Assembly: GCF_011050055.1 (NCBI RefSeq)
Contig: NZ_DRGM01000125.1
Coordinates: 1 to 59,297 of the forward strand
DNA length: 59,297 nt
Direction: 5' to 3'
DNA from: Pseudoalteromonas prydzensis
Lineage (GTDB): Bacteria; Pseudomonadota; Gammaproteobacteria; Enterobacterales; Alteromonadaceae
The notes under the pieces are model-generated. The model had not been told where the DNA came from. It searched no databases and saw only the letters and a list, made by a program, of their open reading frames with translations. The position numbers were made by a program, and so were the translations under genes. Each line of letters opens with the position of its first letter. Positions within the stretch are counted from its first letter, which is position 1. Below, one piece after another: positions 8,185-18,500 of the stretch.

Positions 8185-8212
8185 ATTATACAATTAATGC
8201 GGATTGCCTAAA
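8185..8212 (-). promoter_or_regulatory. Possible merR promoter
   Basis: A perfect TATAAT (minus strand, 8190-8185) lies about 30 bases before the merR start. The best -35 at 16 bases is poor (TTTAGG, 8212-8207), so the assignment is tentative. The 166 bases between this and 8378 hold no gene I can support. Confidence 0.35.
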
Positions 8213-8378
8213 CTCAATTTTATTGCATGAACGGGGTCGCTAAGCGTCCTCTTTGTAGAATTAAGTTCACATATCCAGATCACTCTGACCGTCTCTTGTT
8301 CGCTCTTGCTGCCTGTCAGGTGAAGTCTAAGCCTAATCAACAAAACTGTAAGTTGAGATATGAGCTACTACATCTAAT

Positions 8379-8843
8379 CTATTGTTTCGTTGAAACTAAT
8401 TCAATAATTTCACCAGTAGACGTATCCACTCTTATTTCTGTATGTTGCCCTGAATGCTGAAGTTGATTTTGTAAATCGGCATTAATCAGTTTGAGCTTAT
8501 CTATTTCTGCGTACATTTCACTCAACAACACTAATAACTTTGTATCTTTATTATCGATTTCCTTAGTGCCGATATTATTTTTTTGCTTTTCTTTAGCAAG
8601 CTTGCTTTTTAGTTCGGCTACCTTTGTTCTGAGTTGTTTTATTAAATTATCTTTATTTTTTTCTTCCCAAGTTAATTGAGCTTTTTCAATACTTTCTCGT
8701 AACTTTACCCATTTTTCTTCTTCTTTAGATAGATTCGCAATATTTCTTTTAGCTCTCGTTGCTACTGCATTTTTGGTTATCTTGCTGCCATCAGATTTCA
8801 TCTCTTCAAAAGCACGTTTTATATCATCATATGCGCTACTCAT
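8379..8843 (-). CDS. Small coiled-coil protein, fourth gene of the recombinase operon
   Basis: A 154-residue cytoplasmic protein. The first 40 residues (DGSKITKNAVATRAKRN) look like a small winged-helix or HTH of the type seen in TnpC/DUF6262 and KfrA N-termini. Residues 45-130 are strongly charged heptad-rich coiled coil. It starts in an ATGA overlap with the recombinase upstream. In Tn554 the equivalent TnpC stimulates and orients transposition; the matching position in Vibrio strand-biased circularizing elements is a small hypothetical gene. A role as an accessory DNA-binding factor for integration or excision is inferred. Confidence 0.75.
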   Translation of the reverse strand: MSSAYDDIKRAFEEMKSDGSKITKNAVATRAKRNIANLSKEEEKWVKLRESIEKAQLTWEEKNKDNLIKQLRTKVAELKSKLAKEKQKNNIGTKEIDNKDTKLLVLLSEMYAEIDKLKLINADLQNQLQHSGQHTEIRVDTSTGEIIELVSTKQ

Positions 8844-10924
8844 GCTTGTTCTCCTTGGTTTGTATGCGCTTTGCCTTCATCTAATACATAGTCAGCTGCT
8901 GCTATATTATTTTTCCAGTGAATAGCAAATAGCTCGTAATCTTCTTGCTCTTCTGTGGTTGATGCTGCATATGCCTCTAGTTTCTGGGTCGCATCTTTTT
9001 TTATCACTTGCCAATTGACCTTGTGGCGTTTGGTAATGATTTTACTACCACAATACACACAGCCACTAGGGATTCCTGCTCCTTTTATCTTGCAAGCTTC
9101 TCCCGCAGTGCAGTACCCCGTAGGCAAGCCACGTATGTTTTTAATATTTTTGACGAGAAATTTTTTCAGTTCTTCAATTGAACTGAAATGGATCTGCTTA
9201 ATCACAGTCGAATCTTTACTTTGACTATCAGTAATACCTATTATCAGATCTTTAGATGTTTTATTAATTTGCTCACCAGCACCACCTTTAAGTGATTGTG
9301 ACTCGGCTTCATCTATTAACTCTTCTGCAACACGGTCAATTAAAATCTCATTAAACTCTTCAGTAGTTTTAATTAAAGTTGTTGAGGCCAAAAATGCTCT
9401 TCGAGTATAAACAAACGTCATTAGGCTGGTTAAATGTTTAAATTGATATCTAATATCATCAAGCTCACCTAATTTATTGGCAATGACAAAGTAGGCCAAC
9501 GTATGTCGAAACATGTGAGCGGTTAATCTAAACGTATCGCCTTCTTCGTATGGGACACCTCTATTCTCTCCTCTAACTTCTTTGTAGTTAGATTCAAGGC
9601 GTTCAAGCTCTGCTATATCATCATCGTCTAGAGTTAAGTCAAAAAGCTCAATGTTTTCACTGTTTTTAACCTCAAATTTTGTGAATCGCCCAGCATCGCT
9701 AAAACTAACACTACAGCTACTATGTGAAACCCCGAAAAGACGGTTTCTTTCTAACCCTTCTTTCAAGTTGTGTGCTTGACTACTTGTTATATTGGCTCTG
9801 CATGAAGAAAGTACAGCTTTTGCCCTTTCTTGCATACCGAACACATATTTTTCGTAAATACCAACACACTCATGTACTTCAGCGTTTGAAAACCATTCCA
9901 TCTCAACCTTACTGTTGTCGGTTTTGGTCATGATTGCCGTAATGTAATAAATATCATCTTTGTAATTGGCACAGCCAACCTTGCATGTAAGTACTTCGTT
10001 ATATCTCATGCCTGTATAGGCCAAGATATTAATGTATGTGGCTAATTTTAAATCTTCTAATTCTTCGGATAATTGAATGAATTCCACTTCATCGGGTAAG
10101 TTTCTTACATGTTTTGCTATTAGCTCACCTGTACTAATTTTGGGCGGTGGTTCAACGGAGCCTTCATTTAAACTATCTATTAAGCGTGCATTTAATTCTA
10201 GCCATCGTTCTATCTTATCCTTAGAGTTTTCAACTATTTTTTCTGCAAACTTCAGAATTTTTTTCATTACTTTAGTAGGAATGACAGGGTGCGAATAAGT
10301 GACTGGTCTCGGATGGTGTAACTCGTTTAGTTGGTTAAGTACATCAATAAAAACACTACACACCTTAGGGCCAAAAAGACGAAAGCTGCGCTGCACGTCA
10401 AATAGTTTAGTAAATGAGTGTGATTGTCTGTAAATAGCTATTTTCCTGACTTCATATAAATAGTCTTTTATGAGATTCCTAATAACTAAGTCAGATTTGA
10501 ACTCCAACTCATGAAATGAGTGATAACCTCTTTGTCTTAAGAAGGCTGCAAATAAATTTAGATACGTTACATCATTTTGAAGTGTAGAGATTTTTAGAGG
10601 TTTACCGCCTACAACATCACCATGTGTGAGTTTAATTAGTGAATAAATTCGAATTTGATATGCTAATTCATCAACACCTTTAAAATTCACATTTCTTTGC
10701 GTTTCTTCATAGCTTATCCAAGTGTCATCGCCAAAGTGAATAGTGCCATGTTTAGCAATATTCAATGCTCTGTTTTCCCACAAAGCAATCGAATTAAAAG
10801 CGCTAGTATCATCAACTTTAAAATCTTCTAACACCTGAACCAAAGGTTTTATAGTGATTTGACCTGTATGTGTTTTTACAACAGCGATATCAAGTAGTTT
10901 TGTTTTAGTTATCTCTTTGGTCAT
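8840..10924 (-). CDS. Second tyrosine recombinase (IntB/TnpB-like)
   Basis: The 694-residue protein carries a full tyrosine-recombinase active site: R307 (AYTGMRYNE), H470 and R473 (AHMFRH), H497 (QFKHLTS) and nucleophile Y506 (FVYTRR). After it comes a 190-residue C-terminal extension with a Cys cluster (C605, C611, C622, C625) that probably binds zinc. The size and Cys tail match TnpB-type integrases that work in pairs or trios. ATG 10924 is chosen over TTG 10945: it has AGG six bases upstream and makes an ATGA overlap with the preceding gene. It would act with the other recombinase to cut and join the element ends. Confidence 0.9.
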   Translation of the reverse strand: MTKEITKTKLLDIAVVKTHTGQITIKPLVQVLEDFKVDDTSAFNSIALWENRALNIAKHGTIHFGDDTWISYEETQRNVNFKGVDELAYQIRIYSLIKLTHGDVVGGKPLKISTLQNDVTYLNLFAAFLRQRGYHSFHELEFKSDLVIRNLIKDYLYEVRKIAIYRQSHSFTKLFDVQRSFRLFGPKVCSVFIDVLNQLNELHHPRPVTYSHPVIPTKVMKKILKFAEKIVENSKDKIERWLELNARLIDSLNEGSVEPPPKISTGELIAKHVRNLPDEVEFIQLSEELEDLKLATYINILAYTGMRYNEVLTCKVGCANYKDDIYYITAIMTKTDNSKVEMEWFSNAEVHECVGIYEKYVFGMQERAKAVLSSCRANITSSQAHNLKEGLERNRLFGVSHSSCSVSFSDAGRFTKFEVKNSENIELFDLTLDDDDIAELERLESNYKEVRGENRGVPYEEGDTFRLTAHMFRHTLAYFVIANKLGELDDIRYQFKHLTSLMTFVYTRRAFLASTTLIKTTEEFNEILIDRVAEELIDEAESQSLKGGAGEQINKTSKDLIIGITDSQSKDSTVIKQIHFSSIEELKKFLVKNIKNIRGLPTGYCTAGEACKIKGAGIPSGCVYCGSKIITKRHKVNWQVIKKDATQKLEAYAASTTEEQEDYELFAIHWKNNIAAADYVLDEGKAHTNQGEQA

Positions 10925-13692
10925 AGCAAACCTGTGTTTTTCCAATGAGGATGAATACCCTCTGTTCTCAATAGTTCTTTTCCATCAGTCACAGCTTGAG
11001 CATTAAGCTTGGCAATATCAGCTAATATTTCGTTAACCCTATTTTTCAACTGCTCTATGTTTTCCAGTTGCTCTGTTATAGAGTCAAATGTTGCGGCTGA
11101 GTTTTCCATATCAGCAACAACAAAATCCCGGTATGACAAAAGTTTCCAAACATGCAATGCGTCAGCAACACAGCGATAGAACGGACACCACAAGCATGCG
11201 TTAAAGTCGGCACATGCATGCTCGTTTGTATCTCGCTGGTCTAATAATTTCCTGTTTTGTGATTCGAATGCCACTACTGCGGATTTATCTTTTGAGTTAA
11301 TGCATGTGCCATTCGGGACTTTTTTACCGTCTTCTGGTGGAGTCTGCAAAATGATTACTTTGTCGGTAACATCGCGAACAAAATAGTCTGCCATTGTTTT
11401 TGTCGCTCTGTTGATTGTCATTGCAACATCTTTGTTATCTTGCATTAAATAATGACGCAAGAACGTTTCATAAGAGTGCTTGCCAGCTTTTTGATACCAC
11501 TTAAATTCTTTGGCAACTTTTCGGTAAATGTAGTTAAGCCCTGATTTTCTGATCTTTTGCGAATTAAATACGATATCACACCCAAGCTCAGTCAATATCC
11601 TATCTATAGTGGTCTTGAAACGTGATGCTGTTAATAATTGAATCTTTACTTCTCCAATACTATTTACTTTGGGAAAAACAAAAATTCTTTTTGATAGGTT
11701 CTCAATAGAAGGGCGGTAAATAGACGTAAGTTTAGTCGCAGCCTTAATATCAAATATTACTGGTTCGACAACGTCGCCGTATAAGACGCCTTCTTTTTCT
11801 AGATCTTCGGCTTTAATTTCAAATTTATGCCATTGTGTTTGATAATTAGCTCGGCGTTTAAATAAACGAAGAGCAGGAGTTTTACTTGAATGTAATGGCG
11901 TGTTAAAGAAAAATAAGTCGTCAGTATCAAGCTCTAGCGTAGGAGTTGAATTCCAACCAGTTTTCAATATGACTTTTGCTGCATAAAGTGTAACTTTGTC
12001 TTTAATTGTGAGTAAGGTCTCAGAAAGCCCTTTTTCTATGTAATATGCTAATTCTACTACTTCTCTATATGAGTAGAGCTTATCTTGATTCTGAGAGAGT
12101 TGCTCTTGATGTTGTGCAGTTAATTCGGTGTTGACCGGAAAGCTTTTAATAGTATCTAGACCATAAAACGATAGTAATTTGTCGATAGCGCTCTGATATT
12201 GATTACCAACAAAAACCGACAAATCGCCTTGTTTTGATTTTAGTTGAATTGCCTCTCTTATAGCCTTTAGTATCTCACAGTTATTTTCAACAAAAGCATG
12301 AACCCCATGATTGGCAATAAGCTTCATTTGTTCATCTGTTAATGATGATGCATTTTCTTTCAATGCTCTAGCCATACTACCTATGTAACCTTTGAGAGTG
12401 ACGATGCCTATGCTCTCGCCATCAATTCGCTTTGTAAAAACTTTATGGTATTCGACTAGGTTTTGATAAAATTTATAGGCATTGTCATATACCCACTCAT
12501 GCTTCTGCCATTCGGTAGTGTCACTTTCTTTAAGGTAATAGCCCAATGAGTAGGGTAATAAACTTTCCTTTGCGATTTTTTCACCCGTAACAAAGTGGTA
12601 AAGGTCCAATGCAGCGTTTAGTAGCAGTAAAAACTGCTGGTTATTTTGAGTTTCTTCTTGGTAATGCTTATAAAGGTATTTAAATCCCTGAAGGCCATTT
12701 TCTGCAAACCCTTGAATTCCACGCTCACTAAGCAGCTTAATTATTGGTGATGCTACGCTACCAGCACTATTCAACCACCTTGGAAATGATAAAGTTGAGG
12801 ATCTAACTCTTGTTGTATTAGCTTCCGAAGCGCTTGCTATCTGATTTTTCAAAAAAGCATCAACTTCATTGCCAAATTTGGATGATATGCTTTGTGCATA
12901 CCCTATCACTTCGGCTTCAGTTTTAAATTGATTGACTCTAGCTTTACCCCACACATCGGGTAGTATAAATTTTAAAAAAGTACGGAAGTTGTGATTGCAT
13001 ATAAATGATGAAACGAATTCCCTATCCTTTAATGTTGCCAATAATGGCAGTTTGACGCGTTCAGTATTCTTAAAAGTATCATGTAGACAAATATTTATAA
13101 TAGCAGTCGCAGTTTTGAGGATGTTGTCTCTAATAGAAGAATCTTTGAGGCTTAATTCTGGAAGGACGAGATAGTCCAGATATTTTTTTAGTAATTTACG
13201 AGTCTCTTTTACTTGATGGAATTCAAGTTCGAATAATTTAGTTATGTCGATTGAAGTAGCCCCATTTACTAGCCTAAAAGGAGCGTTGATAGCGTTATCA
13301 TAAAAATGAAACTTAGCTATGTTTTCTAAAGCTTCTTCTATACGAGTAGCATAACTAGGTAGCTTGACATCATTTATTTCATTAATGCAAAAGTATTCCA
13401 GTTCTTGCCAAATTTCAAAGTCTGATAGAGCATTTAATCCCGAAGTTTGAATTGATGTCGCAGTATCTGCACTAACCTTATTAAGGGCTAGAGGAAGAAT
13501 GTGCTGTAAACTGACACAAGCATTCCGCAAGCGACTCATTGAAATAGCAGTGTCGTCACCTGTGCTAATATTGCTTTCTTTGTCATATGCCCTGTTAAAT
13601 AAAACGTCTAACTGTTCGGCTAGAACAATTGAATGAGGTTTAAATCTAGCAGGAATACGATTGGACTTCCGCGTTTTAACTTGCTGTAGCAT
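10921..13692 (-). CDS. Large recombination-operon protein, degenerate recombinase C-terminus plus Cys cluster
   Basis: A 923-residue protein of no clear family. Its middle is long, helical and soluble. Near the C-terminus, QKIRKSGLNYIYR followed by GKHSYETFLRHYL imitates the HxxR...GHxS...Y blocks of tyrosine recombinases, but the first block lacks the normal His and Arg. Behind it lies a Cys/His cluster (HACADFNACLWCPFYRC) like that of Tn554-type TnpB, and a coiled coil. ATG 13692 is preferred over 13728 because GAGG lies six bases before it; it overlaps the upstream gene by 17 bases. It holds the place of the second gene (hypothetical) of strand-biased circularizing elements. Confidence 0.75.
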   Translation of the reverse strand: MLQQVKTRKSNRIPARFKPHSIVLAEQLDVLFNRAYDKESNISTGDDTAISMSRLRNACVSLQHILPLALNKVSADTATSIQTSGLNALSDFEIWQELEYFCINEINDVKLPSYATRIEEALENIAKFHFYDNAINAPFRLVNGATSIDITKLFELEFHQVKETRKLLKKYLDYLVLPELSLKDSSIRDNILKTATAIINICLHDTFKNTERVKLPLLATLKDREFVSSFICNHNFRTFLKFILPDVWGKARVNQFKTEAEVIGYAQSISSKFGNEVDAFLKNQIASASEANTTRVRSSTLSFPRWLNSAGSVASPIIKLLSERGIQGFAENGLQGFKYLYKHYQEETQNNQQFLLLLNAALDLYHFVTGEKIAKESLLPYSLGYYLKESDTTEWQKHEWVYDNAYKFYQNLVEYHKVFTKRIDGESIGIVTLKGYIGSMARALKENASSLTDEQMKLIANHGVHAFVENNCEILKAIREAIQLKSKQGDLSVFVGNQYQSAIDKLLSFYGLDTIKSFPVNTELTAQHQEQLSQNQDKLYSYREVVELAYYIEKGLSETLLTIKDKVTLYAAKVILKTGWNSTPTLELDTDDLFFFNTPLHSSKTPALRLFKRRANYQTQWHKFEIKAEDLEKEGVLYGDVVEPVIFDIKAATKLTSIYRPSIENLSKRIFVFPKVNSIGEVKIQLLTASRFKTTIDRILTELGCDIVFNSQKIRKSGLNYIYRKVAKEFKWYQKAGKHSYETFLRHYLMQDNKDVAMTINRATKTMADYFVRDVTDKVIILQTPPEDGKKVPNGTCINSKDKSAVVAFESQNRKLLDQRDTNEHACADFNACLWCPFYRCVADALHVWKLLSYRDFVVADMENSAATFDSITEQLENIEQLKNRVNEILADIAKLNAQAVTDGKELLRTEGIHPHWKNTGLL

Positions 13693-15166
13693 CTTCAGCC
13701 TCACGCATAAGCAATTCGTTAACATCACCGTAGATATCTTTTACCCACTCTGACATCGCTCCGTATGCATCCACTGATACACTTTTGGCAAAGTCGATGT
13801 AACGTTTGGTTGTTTTAAAGCTTTCGTGACTCATCAAAGTCATTAGTGTTTGTCGGATGGAACTTTCTGATTCACCTTTGTCAATTAGGTATTTAGCGAC
13901 ATAAGTAGCAAAGGTAGCGCGTAAGTCATGGAATGTGCGTAATAGTATTTCTAATCCCTGCTTCCTTTGTTCTTTTCTAACTATGGAAATAGTATTCCCC
14001 GGTGTATCTTCGCTTATCCGCGATCCTGAACTATTCATAAACAAAGGAAGCGGATGTTCGCTATTGTCCATACCATGATTAGTCTCATGTTTGGTACGTC
14101 GCTTCATATTTTGAATTGTCAAAGTGTGATTGTACAAAAGCTTCATTAGAACTCGCGCTATTGTTAATCTCACTGGCTTATGTCCTTTTCGTACAATGTT
14201 CAATTTTGGAATACGTTTCTCGTTTTCTTTTTCATCAGGGTTAAAGAGGTCTTTCTGGTCGATGGCCGAAATTTCAAAAGATCGAAGTCCACCTAACAAG
14301 GCACACTGCAAATAAAGTTTATAAGTCTCTTTTTGAGCTGTATTCGTCTCCAGTAACTGTTTAAGTTCTTTTGGAGAATATGGTTGTAGACCTTTGTCTG
14401 GTGAGTCTTCTTTTTGTTTCAATGTATTTGGAATGCTCAAATTACTGACCCATTTCCATAAGCCCCCAGAACGATTGTTGCTGGTAGGTAATTGAAACAA
14501 CGAACTGACACCTGATTTAGCTTTCGATTTAATACGTACCTGTTTGTATTCAAGTGAGAAGGGGAGGCTATCTATAGCTCCGCGCTTATGGCTCCATATA
14601 TAGAATGCTTTAACAGCTCTAATTCGTTCTTGAGCGCTGTTAAAGCTTATGCGTTTAGACTTATCTTTGGTTTCGACTCTTTCACATAAATGTTTGTGAT
14701 ATCTCCACACAGGTAACCTAGAAATATCATCATCTACAGATTGTTTTGAAAGTGGTGCAGCTATTACTTCAAAATAGGATGCATCATCTTTATCCAACCA
14801 ATCTAAGAAAGCTTTTAAGTGCTTAGCTATACTGCGAACAGACTTAACATCTAATGGCTTTCCCGGTTGGCTGGCATGATAAGCGTCACTAAAAGCCTCA
14901 TTGTCTATTTGATTCTTTTTGAGACTGAAATGACCTTCAAAGCGGTGCATTAAAAATAAGTTCATTTCTTGGCATTCGGTGAAGCGAGTCGGGTGATATA
15001 GCACTGGAAAATTAGGTTCTATTTTATCGTGCCTATATGAGTGAGTTCTGATGCCTTTTTCAGTCTTAATAGGTTGCCCTGATTTATCGAGGTGAAAAGA
15101 CATTCCTTTTCCAAAGTTGACTGATGTTTTAATTATTTTAGTTTTTGTTGTATTTCGAAGTATCAT
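13676..15166 (-). CDS. First tyrosine recombinase (IntA), next to the island edge
   Basis: The 496-residue integrase has a SAM-like core-binding domain (about 60-200) and a catalytic domain with R295 (GGLRSFE), H413 and R416 (FHDLRATF), H447 (MSHESF) and nucleophile Y456 (KRYIDFA), so it should be active. It is the first gene of a four-gene operon and starts about 90 bases from the island edge, as integrases usually do. It would catalyse insertion into, and excision from, the phoH-type gene together with the second recombinase. A homolog in Gamma-Mobile-Trio islands (GmtY) is also possible; deciding needs profile searches. Confidence 0.92.
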   Translation of the reverse strand: MILRNTTKTKIIKTSVNFGKGMSFHLDKSGQPIKTEKGIRTHSYRHDKIEPNFPVLYHPTRFTECQEMNLFLMHRFEGHFSLKKNQIDNEAFSDAYHASQPGKPLDVKSVRSIAKHLKAFLDWLDKDDASYFEVIAAPLSKQSVDDDISRLPVWRYHKHLCERVETKDKSKRISFNSAQERIRAVKAFYIWSHKRGAIDSLPFSLEYKQVRIKSKAKSGVSSLFQLPTSNNRSGGLWKWVSNLSIPNTLKQKEDSPDKGLQPYSPKELKQLLETNTAQKETYKLYLQCALLGGLRSFEISAIDQKDLFNPDEKENEKRIPKLNIVRKGHKPVRLTIARVLMKLLYNHTLTIQNMKRRTKHETNHGMDNSEHPLPLFMNSSGSRISEDTPGNTISIVRKEQRKQGLEILLRTFHDLRATFATYVAKYLIDKGESESSIRQTLMTLMSHESFKTTKRYIDFAKSVSVDAYGAMSEWVKDIYGDVNELLMREAEDATAS

Positions 15167-15193
15167 TTTCGTTCACCTTTGATTCTTAGCTAG

Positions 15194-15222
15194 AGTATGT
15201 GTGTAAAAACTTTTTTGTTCAA
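15194..15222 (-). promoter_or_regulatory. Possible promoter of the recombinase operon
   Basis: Minus-strand TTGAAC (15222-15217) and CATACT (15199-15194) with a 17-base spacer, about 30 bases before the recombinase start. Both boxes match consensus in four of six positions. A second TATAAT sits at 15249-15244, close to the element edge; its -35 would lie in the flanking gene, or in the joined other end after circularisation. Confidence 0.35.
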
Positions 15223-15262
15223 GTTTATTGAGGGTATGATAGTATTATATCAATTCGGGGGT
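15223..15262. other. Approximate island end / attachment site (att)
   Basis: The PhoH-type reading frame becomes recognisable at VILDESQNL (from about 15261); upstream in the same frame is YYINSG, preceded by TAG at 15240, which does not fit the protein. The crossover therefore lies about 15250-15262. The partner end is outside the window, so the repeat cannot be delimited. Confidence 0.45.
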
Positions 15263-15509
15263 GATTTTAGATGAAAGTCAAAACTTAACGGCCTCGCAGC
15301 TGAAAACCATTATTACCCGTTGTGGCGAGGGCACAAAGCTGATTTGCTCTGGTAACCTTGCGCAAATTGACAGTAATTACCTAACCCCAGTTACTTCTGG
15401 TTTGACGTATATTGTGGAGCGCTTCAAAGATTTTGAGGGCAGCGCCACGGTGAATTTAAATGGTGTAGTAAGAAGTCGATTAGCATCGTTTGCGGAGGAA
15501 AATTTATAA
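15258..15509 (+). pseudogene. 3' fragment of a PIN/PhoH-type ATPase gene cut by the island
   Basis: The frame encodes the C-terminal 83 or so residues of a PhoH-family ATPase: Walker B (VILDESQNLT), the following ITRCGEGTKLICSGNLAQID block and the C-terminal GVVRSRLASFAEENL. The usual protein is about 460 residues with an N-terminal PIN domain; that part, Walker A included, is absent and should lie at the other island end. The GTG at 15261 is not a real start; the fragment is presumably silent. PhoH ATPases are thought to act in RNA metabolism. Confidence 0.85.
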
Positions 15510-15575
15510 CTTGCACCGATCCACTTGGCTCGATAACCTAACTTGCAAAATTAGCGCCAAGCATCGGATTGTAAA

Positions 15576-18500
15576 TTGAACTTTCTACCTTTAAAACATT
15601 ACTACCGTTCACTGGCAGTGGCACTTATTGTGCCATTGTTAGTGGCTTTTCTATTGTGCTTACATTTGTACAATATTAAGGTAGAGCGTGCTGTTGCTAA
15701 ACATGAGGCTGATTTTGCCAATCTAGCAGCGCAAGTTGAGCATGCTATGAATGGTGCTAATGGCTTGGTTGCTACGCTTTTTTCCCAATATGAACAACCA
15801 CTTTCTTATCAATTTGAGCAACAATGGCTTCAAGATATTAATCAGCAAGATGATTATTACTACCGAAAAATTCCCGACGGTGGTGGTGAAATTGTCGGGC
15901 AGGGCAAATTTTCTTCCACGGCGAATGCAATTGCACAATGGCAGCAAGTGATTGCGCTGGGGCCTGCTTTTAATACAGCATTATCGTTAATTCAATCTTT
16001 AGCTGCGGTTGCTTACGTTAATGAACAAGGCTTTGCTTATATCAAACGCCGCCATGACGGGGATAGCTTAATGTTAACCCAAGTGCTTGATGGTCACCTG
16101 CGTCCTGCATTTACTGATAACTCGCTAACCTCGAGCGCGATTATTGAGATTGCGGGAAAAAACTATTTTTCGATTGGCCATGCGCGTGAGCAAGGCAGTG
16201 AAGATTACATTATGTTGATTTATGACTTGGCCGCCTTTTCAAATTGGTTGCAAAAAATATCTCCTAGCAGTGGTGAATATATATTTTTAAATGATCAGCA
16301 AAAGGTCATTGCTAGTTCGCGAAATGAGATTAAAAAAGGAGTGCCACTGACAGAGTATTGGCCTTTGGCAAGCATTACCAATAAGCCAGTTAAAGGGGAC
16401 GCTAGGTTTGGCAATCTCACTCTTTTACAAGCGCAAAAACAACTCCCCATTTATGTTGGTTACTTTGTGTCGCACTCCGAATTAGTATCACCAATAGTGA
16501 CAGAGGTAGTCATTGAAGTTGTTTTTTTAAGCGTGTTTTTAGTGATGATGTTCACGACTTTAATTTGGTTGAGTCAGCGCATTTTTGTAAAACCTATGAC
16601 CTACTTAATGGCGTATCTTGAACAAAATGAGGTGGACTATAAGGCTCCCTCAAATTATCAAATACCAGCTAACTGGCAGCCATGGTTTAGCCGGATAAAA
16701 TGGGTACTTAATAAAAATCAGCAGCTTGTTGATTCTTTACAACAAGCTAACAGCGAACTCGATGACCAAGTTAAAATTAAAACCCGTGAATTAGCACGCA
16801 GTTATGAAGCTAAAGAGCGACATTTAGCCTTGCTCAATACCATGCTAAATAGTGTGCCTGATTTAATTTACTTTAAAAATATTGATGGTTCATTTTTAGG
16901 TTGCAACCGTGCTTATGAGCAATACATTGGGGTTGAACAAGGGCAGTTAGTTGGTCAGCAGTTATGTGATATTAGTGATGATAATGGTCAAATTAGCGAG
17001 CTGGAACAACAAGTATTAACAACCAAAACGAAAGCAGAGCAGCGCCTTGAAACCCAACTACAAACATTTCAATTAACCATAGCGCCATTTTATAACGAGC
17101 AAAATCAATTATTGGGCTCGATGGGAATTGGCCGCGACATCACAGCTCAACAGGATGCACTGTTGGCATTAAAAGCCTCTGAGTCTAAATTTCGCAGTGC
17201 CATTGAATATGCCGCTAATGGGGTGATTTTATTGTCACTTGAGCATACCGTATTACAGCTTAATAGGACGGCTCGTAAGATTTTTGATATTGATAAAGCA
17301 GCGCCCAATTTATTATTAGCACAGTTATTCCCGCAGCAGCAATGGCAAGAAATAGCATCGCTATTAGCTTTATTATTGACTGAGAAAAAGAAAGTGTATC
17401 ACCTTACATTAGGCCAAGAAGAGCTTAATCTTTGGTGGCAGTTGAGTGTTTCTTTAGTGTGGGATGAGCAGCAAGCGCCTTATTATTATGTTATTCATAT
17501 TCAAGATGTCAGTGCATTAACACAAGCCAAGCAAGATGCAGAGCGAGCAACCGAGGCAAAAAGTCGCTTTATTGCGAATTTAAGCCATGAAATTCGCACA
17601 CCACTTAATGCGGTGACCGGCTTGATTGATATGGTTGCCCAACAAGGCCTAACAACGCAGCAGCAACAGCATGCAGCGCAAGCAAAAAGTGCTGCACAAA
17701 GTTTATTAGCTATGCTTAATCGGATGCTTGATTTTGCGCGAAGCGAGAATAATCAACTACAACTCGACTTGGTTAACTTTGAGTTAGTCGCGCTGGTAGA
17801 TAGCTGTGAGAGTGTGTTAATTGGACTTTGCCAGCAAAAAGGTCTCACTTTTAATATTGAGGTCGACCCGTTAATTGCGCCTCAACTGGTGGGTGATTAT
17901 ATTCGCTTGCAACAAGTGTTAGGTAACTTACTGACTAATGCGGTGAAATTTACCGAACATGGCACTATCACACTTAAAATAACCGCGCATGATATAACTC
18001 AAGCGCAGCAAACACTGTGTTTTACAGTGCGAGATACTGGCGTAGGCATTGATAAAGCCGATCAAAGTCGATTATTTGACGCATTTACCCAAGGTGATGA
18101 ATCGCTCACCCGTACTCATCAAGGTGTCGGTTTAGGCCTTGCCATTGTAAAACATGAAGTGGCGTTAATGGGCTCAGAAATTAACGTAGTGAGTGATAAA
18201 GGCCAAGGCAGTGAGTTTTTCTTTACAATCACGTTTACTATTGAGCAGCAATCAGCCCTGCCCAATTGGCACAATACATTGGTAATACATTCTGAGCGGG
18301 GGATTAATTTACCTGAGGCGTTGCGGCCACTACAGCAGCTACGTTTTTGTATGTTATCTGAACTAACCGACACGACTGAGCTTGCGGAACCACAGCGAAT
18401 TATTGCTAATGATATTGATGTGGTTAGTATTATTGAGCGGCCTAATATAAAAGCTGCGCTGATGAAAAATAACACTCAGCTCTATGTTGTTAAAAATGAT

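Larger units (their letters stand above)
1..15258. mobile_element. Integrative island, right end (left end outside window)
   Basis: The stretch holds a four-gene recombinase operon at its right edge and unrelated cargo: an anti-phage operon, mercury, manganese and cation transport genes, and a recombinase remnant. The right edge is placed near 15258 because the coding frame of a PhoH-type ATPase starts abruptly there, in the middle of the protein. No 5' part of that gene occurs between 1 and 15258, so the other end must lie to the left. The recombination genes read inward from the edge on the minus strand. The exact boundary, and whether all cargo arrived in one event, cannot be settled from this window. 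Confidence 0.75.

Noticed and set aside
8227..8460. Plus-strand 77-residue frame with several Cys between merR and the coiled-coil gene
   Set aside because: It overlaps the well-supported coiled-coil gene on the other strand by over 80 bases, has no ribosome-binding site and no family resemblance.
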